64,000 nt of DNA, taken from Burkholderiales bacterium. GTDB lineage: Bacteria > Pseudomonadota > Gammaproteobacteria > Burkholderiales > Burkholderiaceae_C. The position numbers and the translations under genes were made by a program. Of this stretch, positions 28,476-36,665 are shown piece after piece (within the stretch, counting starts at the first letter, position 1; every line of letters begins with the position of its first letter). Location: positions 1-64,000 of the forward strand of contig JACRAZ010000035.1 of assembly GCA_016213205.1 (NCBI GenBank), read 5' to 3'. Below the pieces are notes generated by a model. That model was given only the letters and a program-made list of their open reading frames with translations. It ran no database searches and was not told the origin of the DNA.

Positions 28476-28527
28476 CGCGTCATTGTCGGCGCAGCCCACG
28501 GCGCGTGCGATTGAAGTTAGGGGTCTG

Positions 28528-28580
28528 CACGATCCCAAGATCGTGGGGGCGGGGTGCGCCTATGCGGCACGGAATGCCGC
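28528..28580. promoter_or_regulatory. Divergent T6SS promoter region with two perfect inverted repeats
   Basis: Between tssJ (leftward) and the TPR-lipoprotein gene (rightward) lie two inverted repeats: CACGATC-CCAA-GATCGTG (28528-28545) and GCGGCA-CGGAA-TGCCGC (28564-28580). No sigma-54 -24/-12 pair with correct spacing is seen. Their placement between the two arms of the T6SS suggests operator sites for a regulator not encoded here; alternatively they form 5'-leader hairpins. Confidence 0.45.
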
Positions 28581-28654
28581 TACATTCGCGGCTCTCGTGA
28601 ACGTGGCATGGCCGCGTTTGTTGCGTGATAGCTTTCAGAACGGAGGGTTGGCGC

Positions 28655-29461
28655 ATGGCGGGTGAGCCGGAATTGAAGCACCTCCTGCGCACGGCCACGG
28701 CCGCGTTGGTGGTGGCCGCTGCGATGGGTCTGGGCGCCTGCGCCAACGCGCCCGCGGTGATGGCCAGTGCACCCACGCCAGCACCTGCCCAGCCCTCGCT
28801 GCAGGAGTGGATGCAGCAAGCCCAGGCCGCTGCACGCGAAGGCCAGCGCGAGCGCGCACGCCAGGCCTGGCGCTCCGCTGCCAAGGCCTACCCGGCCCAG
28901 AAGACGCCCTGGCAGAAGCTGGCCGAAGACTACTTCGATGCCGCCGACTACGGCAATGCCATCCTGGCCGCCCAGGAGGTGCTGCAGCGCGACGAGCACG
29001 ACACCCTCGCGCACAGCGTGGTGGCCGTCAGCGGCTTGCGCTTGTCCACCGTCTCGCTGTCCGCGCTGCGTGAACGCACCAGCTACCCGGTGGGCAGCCG
29101 CGAAGAAGCCGTTGGCCTGACGCGCGCCATGCGCGAGGCATTGGGCGAATCCGTCCTGCTGCCCCAGCGCCCCGCCGAGGCGGCCGCGCCCGCCCCGCGC
29201 ACCCCCACGGCCACGGCCACTGCCCGCAGCGGGGCCGCGGCACGCCCGGTGGCACCGGCCGCGCCACCTGCCCCGAATGCAGCGGTGGCCGCGGCCGGCA
29301 CCGCGGCGGCGGCTGCCGCACTGCCACGCCAGGCCGCGCTGCCCGCCTCGGGCGCCACCAGCGCCCGCGTGGTGCCGGTGTCCACCGCGGCGCGGCCGGG
29401 CACCGCAGCCCCGCAGGCCCCGGCGCGCCCGGCGACCGACCCGTTCCGCTTGTTGAACTGA
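28655..29461 (+). CDS. T6SS-associated TPR lipoprotein (TagM-like)
   Basis: 268-residue lipoprotein: leader ALVVAAAMGLGAC with lipobox Cys29, then TPR-like helices (SLQEWMQQAQAAAREGQRERARQAWRSAA, AEDYFDAADYGNAILAAQEVLQ). A long Ala/Pro/Thr-rich low-complexity stretch follows (residues ~175-255), ending DPFRLLN. Comparable lipoproteins lie at this position in Burkholderiales T6SS clusters and are called TagM; their role is unclear. GGAGG sits 8 bp before ATG 28655. First gene of the rightward T6SS operon, 34 bp before tssB. Confidence 0.8.
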   Translation: MAGEPELKHLLRTATAALVVAAAMGLGACANAPAVMASAPTPAPAQPSLQEWMQQAQAAAREGQRERARQAWRSAAKAYPAQKTPWQKLAEDYFDAADYGNAILAAQEVLQRDEHDTLAHSVVAVSGLRLSTVSLSALRERTSYPVGSREEAVGLTRAMREALGESVLLPQRPAEAAAPAPRTPTATATARSGAAARPVAPAAPPAPNAAVAAAGTAAAAAALPRQAALPASGATSARVVPVSTAARPGTAAPQAPARPATDPFRLLN

Positions 29462-29495
29462 TACGCCCGCACATCGCGAAGAAAGGACCCCCACC

Positions 29496-30011
29496 ATGGC
29501 GAAGAAGGACAGTGTTCAGAAACGGCTGCAGAAGGTGCGCCCGCCGCGGGTTCAGCTGACCTATGACGTCGAGATCGGCGACGCGATCGAGAAGAAGGAA
29601 CTGCCCTTCGTCGTCGGTGTGCTGGGCGATTTCACCGGCGTGCCCGACCCGGCCAAGCCGGTGTCCAAGCTCAAGGACCGCAAGTTCGTCAATGTCGACC
29701 TCGACACCATCGACGACGTGATGAAGGGCATGGCCCCCAAGGCCAGCTACCGCGTGAAGAACCGCCTGGGCGAAGAGGGCGGCGAGTTCGCGGTGAACCT
29801 CGAGTTCAACAAGATCGACGACTTCCGCCCCGAGTCGGTGGTGCAGCAGGTCGAGCCGCTGCGCCGCCTGCTCGAGGCCCGCACCAAGCTTTCCGATCTG
29901 CGCAACAAGCTAGCCGGCAACGACAGGCTCGAGGACATCCTCGGCGACGTGCTGGCCAGCACCGAGAAACTGGCCCGGCTGAGCCAGGAAACCGCCCACA
30001 AGCCGGACTGA
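29496..30011 (+). CDS. tssB: T6SS contractile sheath small subunit TssB
   Basis: 171-residue TssB (VipA). Conserved opening DSVQKRLQKVRPPRVQLTYDVE, core ELPFVVGVLGDFTG, and the C-terminal helices (LRRLLEARTKLSDLRNKLAGN) that pair with TssC in the sheath. AAAGGA precedes the ATG. Followed 142 bp later by tssC. Confidence 0.96.
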   Translation: MAKKDSVQKRLQKVRPPRVQLTYDVEIGDAIEKKELPFVVGVLGDFTGVPDPAKPVSKLKDRKFVNVDLDTIDDVMKGMAPKASYRVKNRLGEEGGEFAVNLEFNKIDDFRPESVVQQVEPLRRLLEARTKLSDLRNKLAGNDRLEDILGDVLASTEKLARLSQETAHKPD

Positions 30012-30153
30012 TCTGCCGCGGGCCGCGCCCCTGGCGTGCGGCCCGCTGGCCCGCCCGGCGGCGCGCCGCAGCGCCCGCGCCGGATTGCACCCGCCTGATG
30101 TCGCCTGCGCGCTGCCCGCATCCCCAGCGCCGAACCCACGAGGACCCTGCACC

Positions 30154-31644
30154 ATGAACGCCGCCATCGCCGAACAACTGGCCCCCGCCGCCACCGCCAC
30201 CGCCGAGCCCAGCCTGCTCGACCAGATCGTCACGCAGAGCAAGGTGGCGCGCTCGCAGGCCGAGCACGCCCGCGCGCGGGACATCATCGGCGAGCTGGTG
30301 CGCGAGGTGATGGAGGGCACGGTTGTCGTCTCCGACAACCTCAGCGTCACGCTCGACGCCCGCGTGGCCGAGATCGACCGCCTGATCAGCGCCCAGCTCA
30401 GCGAGGTGATGCACCACCCCGAGTTCCAGAAGCTCGAATCCAGCTGGACCGGCCTGCACTACCTGTGCAGGCAAACCTCCACCGGCGCGGGCATGAAGAT
30501 CCAGGTCTTCAACGCCACCAAGAAGGAGCTGGTGCGCGACTTCAAGACCGCGGTCGATTTCGACCAGAGCGCGCTGTTCAAGAAGGTCTACGAAGAGGAG
30601 TTCGGCACCTTCGGCGGCGCGCCCTTCGGCGCCCTGCTGGGCGACTTCGAGGTCTCGCGCAATGCCGAGGACATGTACTTCGTCGAGCAGATGGCGCACG
30701 TGGCGGCCGCCTCGCACGCGCCCTTCATCTCGGCCGCGTCGCCCGAGCTGTTCGGCCTGGATTCCTATGCCGAGCTGGGCCGCCCGCGTGACCTGTCCAA
30801 GGTGTTCGACACGGTCGAGTACGCCAAGTGGCAGTCGTTCCGCGAGTGCGAGGACTCCCGCTACGTGGGCCTGACGGTGCCCCGCTTCCTGGGCCGCCTG
30901 CCCTTCGATCCGAAGGATGGCAACACCGTCGAGGGCTTCAACTTCGTCGAAGAGGTCGACGGCACCGACCACGCCAAGTACCTGTGGGTCAACGCCGCCT
31001 ACGCCATGGGTGCGCGCCTGACCGCCGCGTTCGAGAACTTCGGCTGGTGTGCCGCGATCCGCGGTGTCGAAGGCGGTGGCCTGGTCGAGGACCTGCCCAC
31101 CCACACCTTCAAGACCGACGAGGGCGAGGTGGCACTGAAGTGCCCGACCGAGGTGGCCATCACCGACCGGCGCGAGAAGGAGCTCTCCGACCTGGGCTTC
31201 ATGCCGCTGGTGCACTGCAAGGGCAAGGACTACGCCGCCTTCTTCGGCGCGCAGTCGGCCCAGAAGGCGCGCAAGTACGACTCCGATGCCGCCAATGCCA
31301 ATGCGGTGCTGTCGGCCCAGCTGCAGTACATCTTCAGCGTCTGCCGCATCGCGCACTACCTGAAGGCCATGATGCGCGACAAGATCGGCAGCTTCGCCTC
31401 GGCCAGCAATGTCGAGGAGTTCCTGAACCGCTGGATCCGCCAGTACGTGGTCGAGGACGACAACGCCACGCAGGAAACCAAGGCCACCTACCCGCTGCGC
31501 GAGGCCCAGATCGAGGTGTCCGAGGTGCCGGGCCGCCCCGGCGTCTATCGCGCGGTGTCGTTCATCCGGCCGCATTTCCAGCTCGACGAGCTTTCCGTCT
31601 CCCTTCGTCTCGTCGCCGAGCTGCCGCAGTCCCAGAAGGGTTGA
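30154..31644 (+). CDS. tssC: T6SS contractile sheath large subunit TssC
   Basis: 496-residue TssC (VipB), the main sheath protein. Family landmarks are WTGLHYLCRQTSTGAGMKIQVFN, EDMYFVEQMAHVAAASHAPFIS and the C-terminal RPHFQLDELSVSLRLVAELP. The N-terminus includes the helix recognised by ClpV/TssH during sheath recycling. The ATG at 30154 lies after GAGGA and gives the usual length. Hcp follows 23 bp later. Confidence 0.96.
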   Translation: MNAAIAEQLAPAATATAEPSLLDQIVTQSKVARSQAEHARARDIIGELVREVMEGTVVVSDNLSVTLDARVAEIDRLISAQLSEVMHHPEFQKLESSWTGLHYLCRQTSTGAGMKIQVFNATKKELVRDFKTAVDFDQSALFKKVYEEEFGTFGGAPFGALLGDFEVSRNAEDMYFVEQMAHVAAASHAPFISAASPELFGLDSYAELGRPRDLSKVFDTVEYAKWQSFRECEDSRYVGLTVPRFLGRLPFDPKDGNTVEGFNFVEEVDGTDHAKYLWVNAAYAMGARLTAAFENFGWCAAIRGVEGGGLVEDLPTHTFKTDEGEVALKCPTEVAITDRREKELSDLGFMPLVHCKGKDYAAFFGAQSAQKARKYDSDAANANAVLSAQLQYIFSVCRIAHYLKAMMRDKIGSFASASNVEEFLNRWIRQYVVEDDNATQETKATYPLREAQIEVSEVPGRPGVYRAVSFIRPHFQLDELSVSLRLVAELPQSQKG

Positions 31645-31667
31645 TGACACAACAGGAGGTTTGTTAG

Positions 31668-32186
31668 ATGAAGGATATTTACGTCAAGTTCGAAGGTGCC
31701 AGCGAGTTGCAGGGCGACTCCACCGACACCAAGCACGCCAACGAGATCGAGGTCTCCACCTTCTCGCACACGGTGTTCCAGCCGAAGTCGTCCAGCGCCT
31801 CCAGCGCCGGCGGCCACACGGCCGAGCGCACCGAACATGGCGAGATGCTGTTCACGAAGGACATCGACAAGGCCACCTCGAAGCTGTTCCGCGCCGCCTC
31901 GGCCGGCACGGTGTACCCGAAGGTGGCGATCACGTTCTACCGCGCCTACGGCGGCAAGAGCGCGACGTCCACCTCGCAGACCCGCGTCGACTACTACAAG
32001 ATCATCCTCGAGGACGTGGTCGTCTCGTCGGTCACCACCAACATCGGCGCCGGCGAGCTGCCCTCCGAAACCTTCGGCCTGAAGTACGGCAAGATCGTCT
32101 GGGAATACAAGCAGCACAAGATGGACGGCTCGTCCACCTCCACCGGCACCGCCGGCTGGGACCTGCGCAAGAACGTCGCGGTCTGA
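31668..32186 (+). CDS. hcp: T6SS inner-tube protein Hcp (TssD)
   Basis: 172-residue Hcp, which stacks as hexameric rings to form the expelled tube and can carry small effectors in its lumen. Typical features: DIYVKFEGASELQGDS start, the KPSSS-like segment QPKSSSASS, FTKDIDKATSKLFRAA and closing GWDLRKNVAV. A near-ideal AGGAGG ribosome binding site precedes the ATG. A hairpin 38 bp after the stop may boost hcp over downstream genes. The next gene is a candidate Hcp-delivered amidase. Confidence 0.97.
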   Translation: MKDIYVKFEGASELQGDSTDTKHANEIEVSTFSHTVFQPKSSSASSAGGHTAERTEHGEMLFTKDIDKATSKLFRAASAGTVYPKVAITFYRAYGGKSATSTSQTRVDYYKIILEDVVVSSVTTNIGAGELPSETFGLKYGKIVWEYKQHKMDGSSTSTGTAGWDLRKNVAV

Positions 32187-32223
32187 TCCTTCCGGATCCA
32201 GCAACTACGCTTGTTGCGTGTTA

Positions 32224-32252
32224 GGCGGCGGTCTGCGGGCCGCCGCCTGTTT
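32224..32252 (+). terminator. Hairpin after hcp
   Basis: GGCGGCGG, 8-nt loop, CCGCCGCC followed by TGTTTG. An intrinsic terminator or attenuator between hcp and the downstream effector and tss genes, consistent with a need for far more Hcp than other parts. Confidence 0.65.
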
Positions 32253-32290
32253 GCCGTCACCGAGGTACAACGCCACCGCCACTGCCAACC

Positions 32291-32683
32291 ATGAGTTATC
32301 GCCTCCGAATCGCCGAGAAGGATGTCTTCGGCAAAGACAAGTTCGCCAACGACAAGGGCAACACCGAGTGTGTCGAGTTCGTCCGCCAGGCCACCGGCGC
32401 GCCGCCCTCGGCCACCTGGCGAAAGGGCACCTTGGTCTCGAGCGCCCGGTCGGGCGCCATCACGCGCGGCACGGCCATCGCCACCTTCGATGCCAATGGC
32501 CGGTACCCCACCGATGCGCTGGGCCGGCATGCCGCGATCTACCTCGAGCACACGGCCGAGCGCATCGTGGTGCTGGACCAATGGAACGCCCAGGGCGAGG
32601 TGAAGCAGCGCTCGATCTGGTTCAACCGCCCCAAAGGCACCCGGCGCAGCAATGATGGCGACACCTTCAGCGTCATCGAGTAG
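32291..32683 (+). CDS. Predicted T6SS amidase effector (BPSL0067 family, NlpC/P60-like)
   Basis: 130-residue protein of the BPSL0067 type. The arrangement suggests a small cysteine peptidase: Cys27 in NTECVEFVRQ at the start of a helix, His80 in GRHAAIYLEH on a strand, and Asp96 in VVLDQW as third residue. Such folds cleave peptidoglycan cross-links and are delivered by Hcp or VgrG to the target periplasm. It has no signal peptide, as expected for T6SS cargo, and is followed 4 bp later by a gene for an exported partner. Catalytic assignment is by motif only. Confidence 0.75.
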   Translation: MSYRLRIAEKDVFGKDKFANDKGNTECVEFVRQATGAPPSATWRKGTLVSSARSGAITRGTAIATFDANGRYPTDALGRHAAIYLEHTAERIVVLDQWNAQGEVKQRSIWFNRPKGTRRSNDGDTFSVIE

Positions 32684-32687
32684 CGCC

Positions 32688-33140
32688 ATGCACACCGCCT
32701 TGCACCCCGCCTGTCACACCGCCTTGCGTTTGCTGCTGGCCGGCACCCTGGCCGCCGGCTCGTGCCCGCTGCTGGCGGCCCCCGTGGCCTGCCCGGCCGT
32801 GCTGAGCGAAGTGCCCAGCGTGAGCCCGGTCGCGCCTGGCTGGACCGTGCTCGCCCAGCCGGGCGACCGCCCGCTGGAGCAAGCCGGCGTCTACCTGGGC
32901 GCCCCCGAGCAGCGCGGCGCGCTGACGCCCGACACCGTGCAGCGGGACAAGCAGCACGAACAGCTCCGCTGGCAGCTCCACCGGAAAGCGGGCGACGAGT
33001 TCTGGATTGGCTGCAGCTACCAGGGCACCACCGCCATGGTGTTCCGCAAGCTGGAGAGCACCACCACCCGCTGCCAGGCGCGCTACGCGCTGCTGCCCAC
33101 CGGCAGACGCCTTCGGCTCGACAGCCTGGACTGCGATTGA
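32688..33140 (+). CDS. Periplasmic STY0301-type protein, probable immunity to the adjacent amidase
   Basis: 150-residue exported protein: signal peptide to about residue 31 (LLLAGTLAAGSCPLLAA), then ~120 residues with four cysteines (ACP, IGCSYQ, TRCQA, LDCD) likely forming disulfides. It resembles the STY0301 family found in T6SS clusters. Its position directly after a predicted peptidoglycan amidase and its periplasmic destination fit an immunity role, as with Tae/Tai pairs. That role is inference; no structure match can be made here. Confidence 0.7.
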   Translation: MHTALHPACHTALRLLLAGTLAAGSCPLLAAPVACPAVLSEVPSVSPVAPGWTVLAQPGDRPLEQAGVYLGAPEQRGALTPDTVQRDKQHEQLRWQLHRKAGDEFWIGCSYQGTTAMVFRKLESTTTRCQARYALLPTGRRLRLDSLDCD

Positions 33141-33147
33141 AGCGCCC

Positions 33148-33639
33148 GTGAGCAACACCTTTGCCCCTTCCCTGCTCGACAAGCTGCTTGGCGAAGGCAC
33201 CGGCCTGCGCGGCGGCGGCACCGCGCCGCGCTTCACGGTGGAGCAGGTCAAGGACTCGGTGGCACGCGACATCGAACTGCTGCTGAACACCCATGCCGCC
33301 TTCCAGCCCGACGAACTGGCCGGCCTGCCGCTGCTGGACCGCTCGCTGCTGACCCTGGGCCTGACCGACATCTCGGCCATGAGCCTGGCCAGCGACCGCG
33401 ACCGCCTGCGCATCACCGAGGCGCTGCGCAAGGCGCTGGCCGACCACGACAAGCGCCTCACCCAGGTGGAGGTGCGGGTGCGCGAGGCCAAGCCGGGCAC
33501 GCCGGGGCTGATGTTCTCGATCCGCGCGAAGCTGCTGCTCAACCCCAGCATCGAGCCAGTGAGCTTCGATGCGGTGCTGCAACCGGGCTCGAACCGCTAC
33601 GCGGTGTCCAAGGCCGCGCGGCCCGGCCTCGCCGAGTAG
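33148..33639 (+). CDS. tssE: T6SS baseplate protein TssE (gp25-like)
   Basis: 163-residue TssE with a GPW/gp25 domain: FTVEQVKDSVARDIELLLNTH, then LLTLGLTDISAMSL and EVRVREAKPGTPGLMFSIRAKL. It starts at GTG 33148, 7 nt after the preceding stop, giving the typical SNTFAPSLLDKLL opening. The frame extends upstream, but that part overlaps the immunity gene and is not TssE-like. tssF follows 8 bp later. Confidence 0.93.
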   Translation: MSNTFAPSLLDKLLGEGTGLRGGGTAPRFTVEQVKDSVARDIELLLNTHAAFQPDELAGLPLLDRSLLTLGLTDISAMSLASDRDRLRITEALRKALADHDKRLTQVEVRVREAKPGTPGLMFSIRAKLLLNPSIEPVSFDAVLQPGSNRYAVSKAARPGLAE

Positions 33640-33647
33640 ACCTCCCG

Positions 33648-35510
33648 ATGCGCGACCTGCTGCCCTACTTCCAGCGCGAGCTGCAGTTCCTGCAGACGCA
33701 CAAGAACGAATTCGCCGCCGCCTACCCCGAGATCGGCGGCCGCCTGGCCACGGCCAGCGACCTGATCGACGACCCGCATGTCGAGCGCCTGATCCAGTCC
33801 TTCGCGCTGCTGTCCTCACGCATCCACAAGCGACTGGACGACGACTTTCCGCTCTTCACCGAATCGCTGCTGGAAGTGCTGTACCCGCACTACCTGCGGC
33901 CGTTTCCGGCCTGCTCGGTGGCCTGCTTCGACCTGGGCGGCAGTGCCGCACAGCTCAGCCAGGCACAGCAGGTGCCGCGCGGCGCGGTGCTCGACAGCCG
34001 CGCCGTGCGCGGCGTGAAGTGCCGCTTCCGCACCGCGTACGACGTGACGCTGCTGCCGGTGCGCGTGGCGGCCGCGGGCTTTCACGCCGCGCTGCAGGCC
34101 CCCACCGGCAGCGTGCTGCCGCGTGGCGCGACCTCGGTGTTCTCGGTCAGCTTCGAGCTGCAGTCGCCCCAGGCCGACTGGGCCACGCTGGACGTGCACG
34201 CGCTGCGGGTGCACCTGCATGGCGAAACCTCGATGGTCAACGCGTTGCGCGAGGCGCTGGCCGGCCAGGTGCTGGGCACGCTGGCGCAGGGCGATGGGCC
34301 CGGCCCCTGGACTCCGGTCGCGGCGGACCAGGGCGCGGCGCTGCCCCGCATCGTCGGCTTCAGCGACGACGAAGCGCTGATCCCCTTCGACGCCCGCTCG
34401 CACCCGGCCTACCGGCTGCTGACCGAGTATTTCGGCTTCCCGGCCAAGTTCAACTTCTTCGATCTGCCTCTGCCGCCGCCGGCGCAGCGCCCACGCGGGC
34501 GCCGGCTGACGCTGCACTTCCCGATGGCCGGCATCCGCGGCGAATCGGAAACCGCGCGCCAGCTCGAACTGGCCGACGCCAGCAGCCTGCTGCTGGGCTG
34601 CACGCCGGTGGTGAACCTGTTCGCGCAGCGCGCCGACCCGATCCGCATCACCCACACCGGCAGCACCTACCCGGTGCTGCCGGACGGCGGACGGCGTGCG
34701 TTCGGCTACGAGGTGTACTCGATCGACCGCGTGTTCCGGGTGCAGCAAACCCCGCAGGGCGAAAGCATCCACGCCTTCCAACCCTTTTACTCGCTGCGCC
34801 ACGCCCAACTGCTGCGCGAGGGCGAACAGGCCGGCCGCTACTGGTACAGCCAGCGCAGCGAATCGATGGCCGAGCGCAGCCCGGGTTATGAAACCGAGAT
34901 CGCGATCGTCGACATCGCGTTCGACCCCGCCGCGCCGCAGACCGACACGCTCTCGATCGATGTGCACGCCACCAACCGCGACCTGCCCAGCCAGCTCAGC
35001 GTGGGCCATGCCGGCGGCGACCTGTTCGCCGAAGGCGGCGGCTTCGCACGCGAGATCCGGCTGCTGCGGGTGCCCAGCCACAGCCACCGCTTCGAGCGCG
35101 GCGAGGGCGCGCTGTGGCGGCTGATCTCGCACCTGTCGCTGAACCACCTGTCGCTGGGCGGCGCGGGCATCGAGGCCCTGCAGGAACTGCTGCGCCTGTA
35201 CGACCTGCCCCGCAGCGCCACCAACCGGCGGCTGGCCGACGGCCTGGTGGCCATCCACTGCGCGCCGGCCAGCGCCTGCCTGCCGGGCAATCCGTTTCCC
35301 ACCTTCGTGCGGGGCACCCAGGTGCGGCTCACGGTGGACGACAGCGCCTACCTCGGCCACGGCCTGCGGCTGTTTGCGCAGGTGCTCGATCACTTCTTCG
35401 GGCTGTACGTGCACACCAACAGCTTCACCCAGCTCGAACTGGTCTCGGCGCAGACGCAGGAGGTGCTGGTCAGCTTTGCGCACCGCGCCGGCGGCGCGGC
35501 CTTGCTGTGA
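33648..35510 (+). CDS. tssF: T6SS baseplate protein TssF
   Basis: 620-residue TssF. Canonical N-terminus MRDLLPYFQRELQFLQTHKNEFAAAYPEIGGRL and the VERLIQSFALLSSRIHKRLDDDFPLFTESLLEVLYPHYLRP block. The C-terminus EVLVSFAHRAGGAALL overlaps the tssG start (GTGA). It forms the baseplate wedge with TssE, TssG and TssK. Confidence 0.96.
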   Translation: MRDLLPYFQRELQFLQTHKNEFAAAYPEIGGRLATASDLIDDPHVERLIQSFALLSSRIHKRLDDDFPLFTESLLEVLYPHYLRPFPACSVACFDLGGSAAQLSQAQQVPRGAVLDSRAVRGVKCRFRTAYDVTLLPVRVAAAGFHAALQAPTGSVLPRGATSVFSVSFELQSPQADWATLDVHALRVHLHGETSMVNALREALAGQVLGTLAQGDGPGPWTPVAADQGAALPRIVGFSDDEALIPFDARSHPAYRLLTEYFGFPAKFNFFDLPLPPPAQRPRGRRLTLHFPMAGIRGESETARQLELADASSLLLGCTPVVNLFAQRADPIRITHTGSTYPVLPDGGRRAFGYEVYSIDRVFRVQQTPQGESIHAFQPFYSLRHAQLLREGEQAGRYWYSQRSESMAERSPGYETEIAIVDIAFDPAAPQTDTLSIDVHATNRDLPSQLSVGHAGGDLFAEGGGFAREIRLLRVPSHSHRFERGEGALWRLISHLSLNHLSLGGAGIEALQELLRLYDLPRSATNRRLADGLVAIHCAPASACLPGNPFPTFVRGTQVRLTVDDSAYLGHGLRLFAQVLDHFFGLYVHTNSFTQLELVSAQTQEVLVSFAHRAGGAALL

Positions 35511-36616
35511 GCACCGGCACCATGCACGCCGCCGCCCATAGCGCCATCGGCCACCTGCTCGCGCAGCCGCAGCGCTATGGCTTCATGCAGGCGGTGCGCC
35601 TGCTCGAACGCTGGCATGTGCAGCAGCTGGGCCTGGGCGCACAGGAGGTGATGAACACCCGGCTGCGCTTTCGCAATTCGCTGTCGCTGGCCTTTCCGCC
35701 GAGCGAGATTGCCGACTTCCGCCCGGTGCCGGTGGCGCGCGGGCAGGGCGCGGCCCCCCACGGGCCGGCCGCCGACGCACCGGCGCAGGCACCCATGGAC
35801 GGTGATGTCGTGCGTTACGACATCACGCCCGCCTTCATGGGCCTGCTGGGCGCCGGTGGCACGCTGCCCACCTTCTACACCGAGCTGTTCGCCAAGCGAG
35901 AGCAGCTGCACAAGGACACCAGCTCGCGCGGCTTCCTGGACATCTTCGTGCACCGCGCGGTGGCGCTGTTCTACCAGGCCTGGCGCAAGCACCGGCTGCC
36001 GCTGCGCTTCGAGGCCGACCGTCGCAACGAATACCTGCCCCGGGTGCTGGCGCTGGCCGGCCTGGGTCAGCGGGCGCTGCGCGATCGCCTGCACGCGCCG
36101 CGTGGCGGCGTGGCCGACGATTCACTCGCCCACTACAGCGGCCTGCTGCAGCAGCGGCCGGTGTCGGCGGCCGCCATCCGCCAGATCCTGTCGCACTACT
36201 TCGATGTGCCGGTGCGGCTGGAGCAGTTCGTCGGCCGCTGGTTCACGCTGCCGCGCGCGCAGCAAAGCCGGCTCGGCCTGGGCCAGGTGACGCTGGGGTC
36301 GCAGGCCGTGGTGGGCGAGCGTGTCTGGCAACGCGACCTGCGGTTGCGGGTGACCCTGGGCCCGCTGTGCCGCGACCAGTTCCAGCGCTTCCTGCCGGCT
36401 GGTGCCGGGCAGCTGGCGCTGCGCGAACTGCTGGCCCTGCTCACCGGCCTGGCGCTCGAGTACGAGATCCGCCTGTGCCTGCGCGCGGCCGATCTGCGCC
36501 CCGCCATGCTGGATGCGCACACCGCGCCCCGCCTGGGCTGGGACAGCTTCCTGATCACCCAGCCCGCCGCCAACGACCGCAGCGACGCCGGCTACGACCT
36601 GCTGGCCTCGGCCTGA
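35507..36616 (+). CDS. tssG: T6SS baseplate protein TssG
   Basis: 369-residue TssG: LLAQPQRYGFMQAVRLLERW near the start, the RFRNSLSLAFPPSEIADF strand and FLDIFVHRAVALFYQAWRKH. The GTG at 35507 overlaps the tssF stop (GTGA) and is preferred for coupling; the ATG at 35522 in the same frame is an alternative that loses five residues. The C-terminus LGWDSFLITQ is typical. Confidence 0.94.
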   Translation: MSTGTMHAAAHSAIGHLLAQPQRYGFMQAVRLLERWHVQQLGLGAQEVMNTRLRFRNSLSLAFPPSEIADFRPVPVARGQGAAPHGPAADAPAQAPMDGDVVRYDITPAFMGLLGAGGTLPTFYTELFAKREQLHKDTSSRGFLDIFVHRAVALFYQAWRKHRLPLRFEADRRNEYLPRVLALAGLGQRALRDRLHAPRGGVADDSLAHYSGLLQQRPVSAAAIRQILSHYFDVPVRLEQFVGRWFTLPRAQQSRLGLGQVTLGSQAVVGERVWQRDLRLRVTLGPLCRDQFQRFLPAGAGQLALRELLALLTGLALEYEIRLCLRAADLRPAMLDAHTAPRLGWDSFLITQPAANDRSDAGYDLLASA

Positions 36617-36665
36617 TCGGGGCCAGCCCCTGCCGGCACCCCGCCTTCCACCGCCCGACGACACC

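Noticed and set aside
28476-28654. Possible sigma-54 promoter (GTGGCATGG...TTGTTGCG and CGGCACGGAATGCCGC) upstream of the rightward T6SS operon
   Set aside because: The distance between GG and GC elements is not the required 10 bp in either case.
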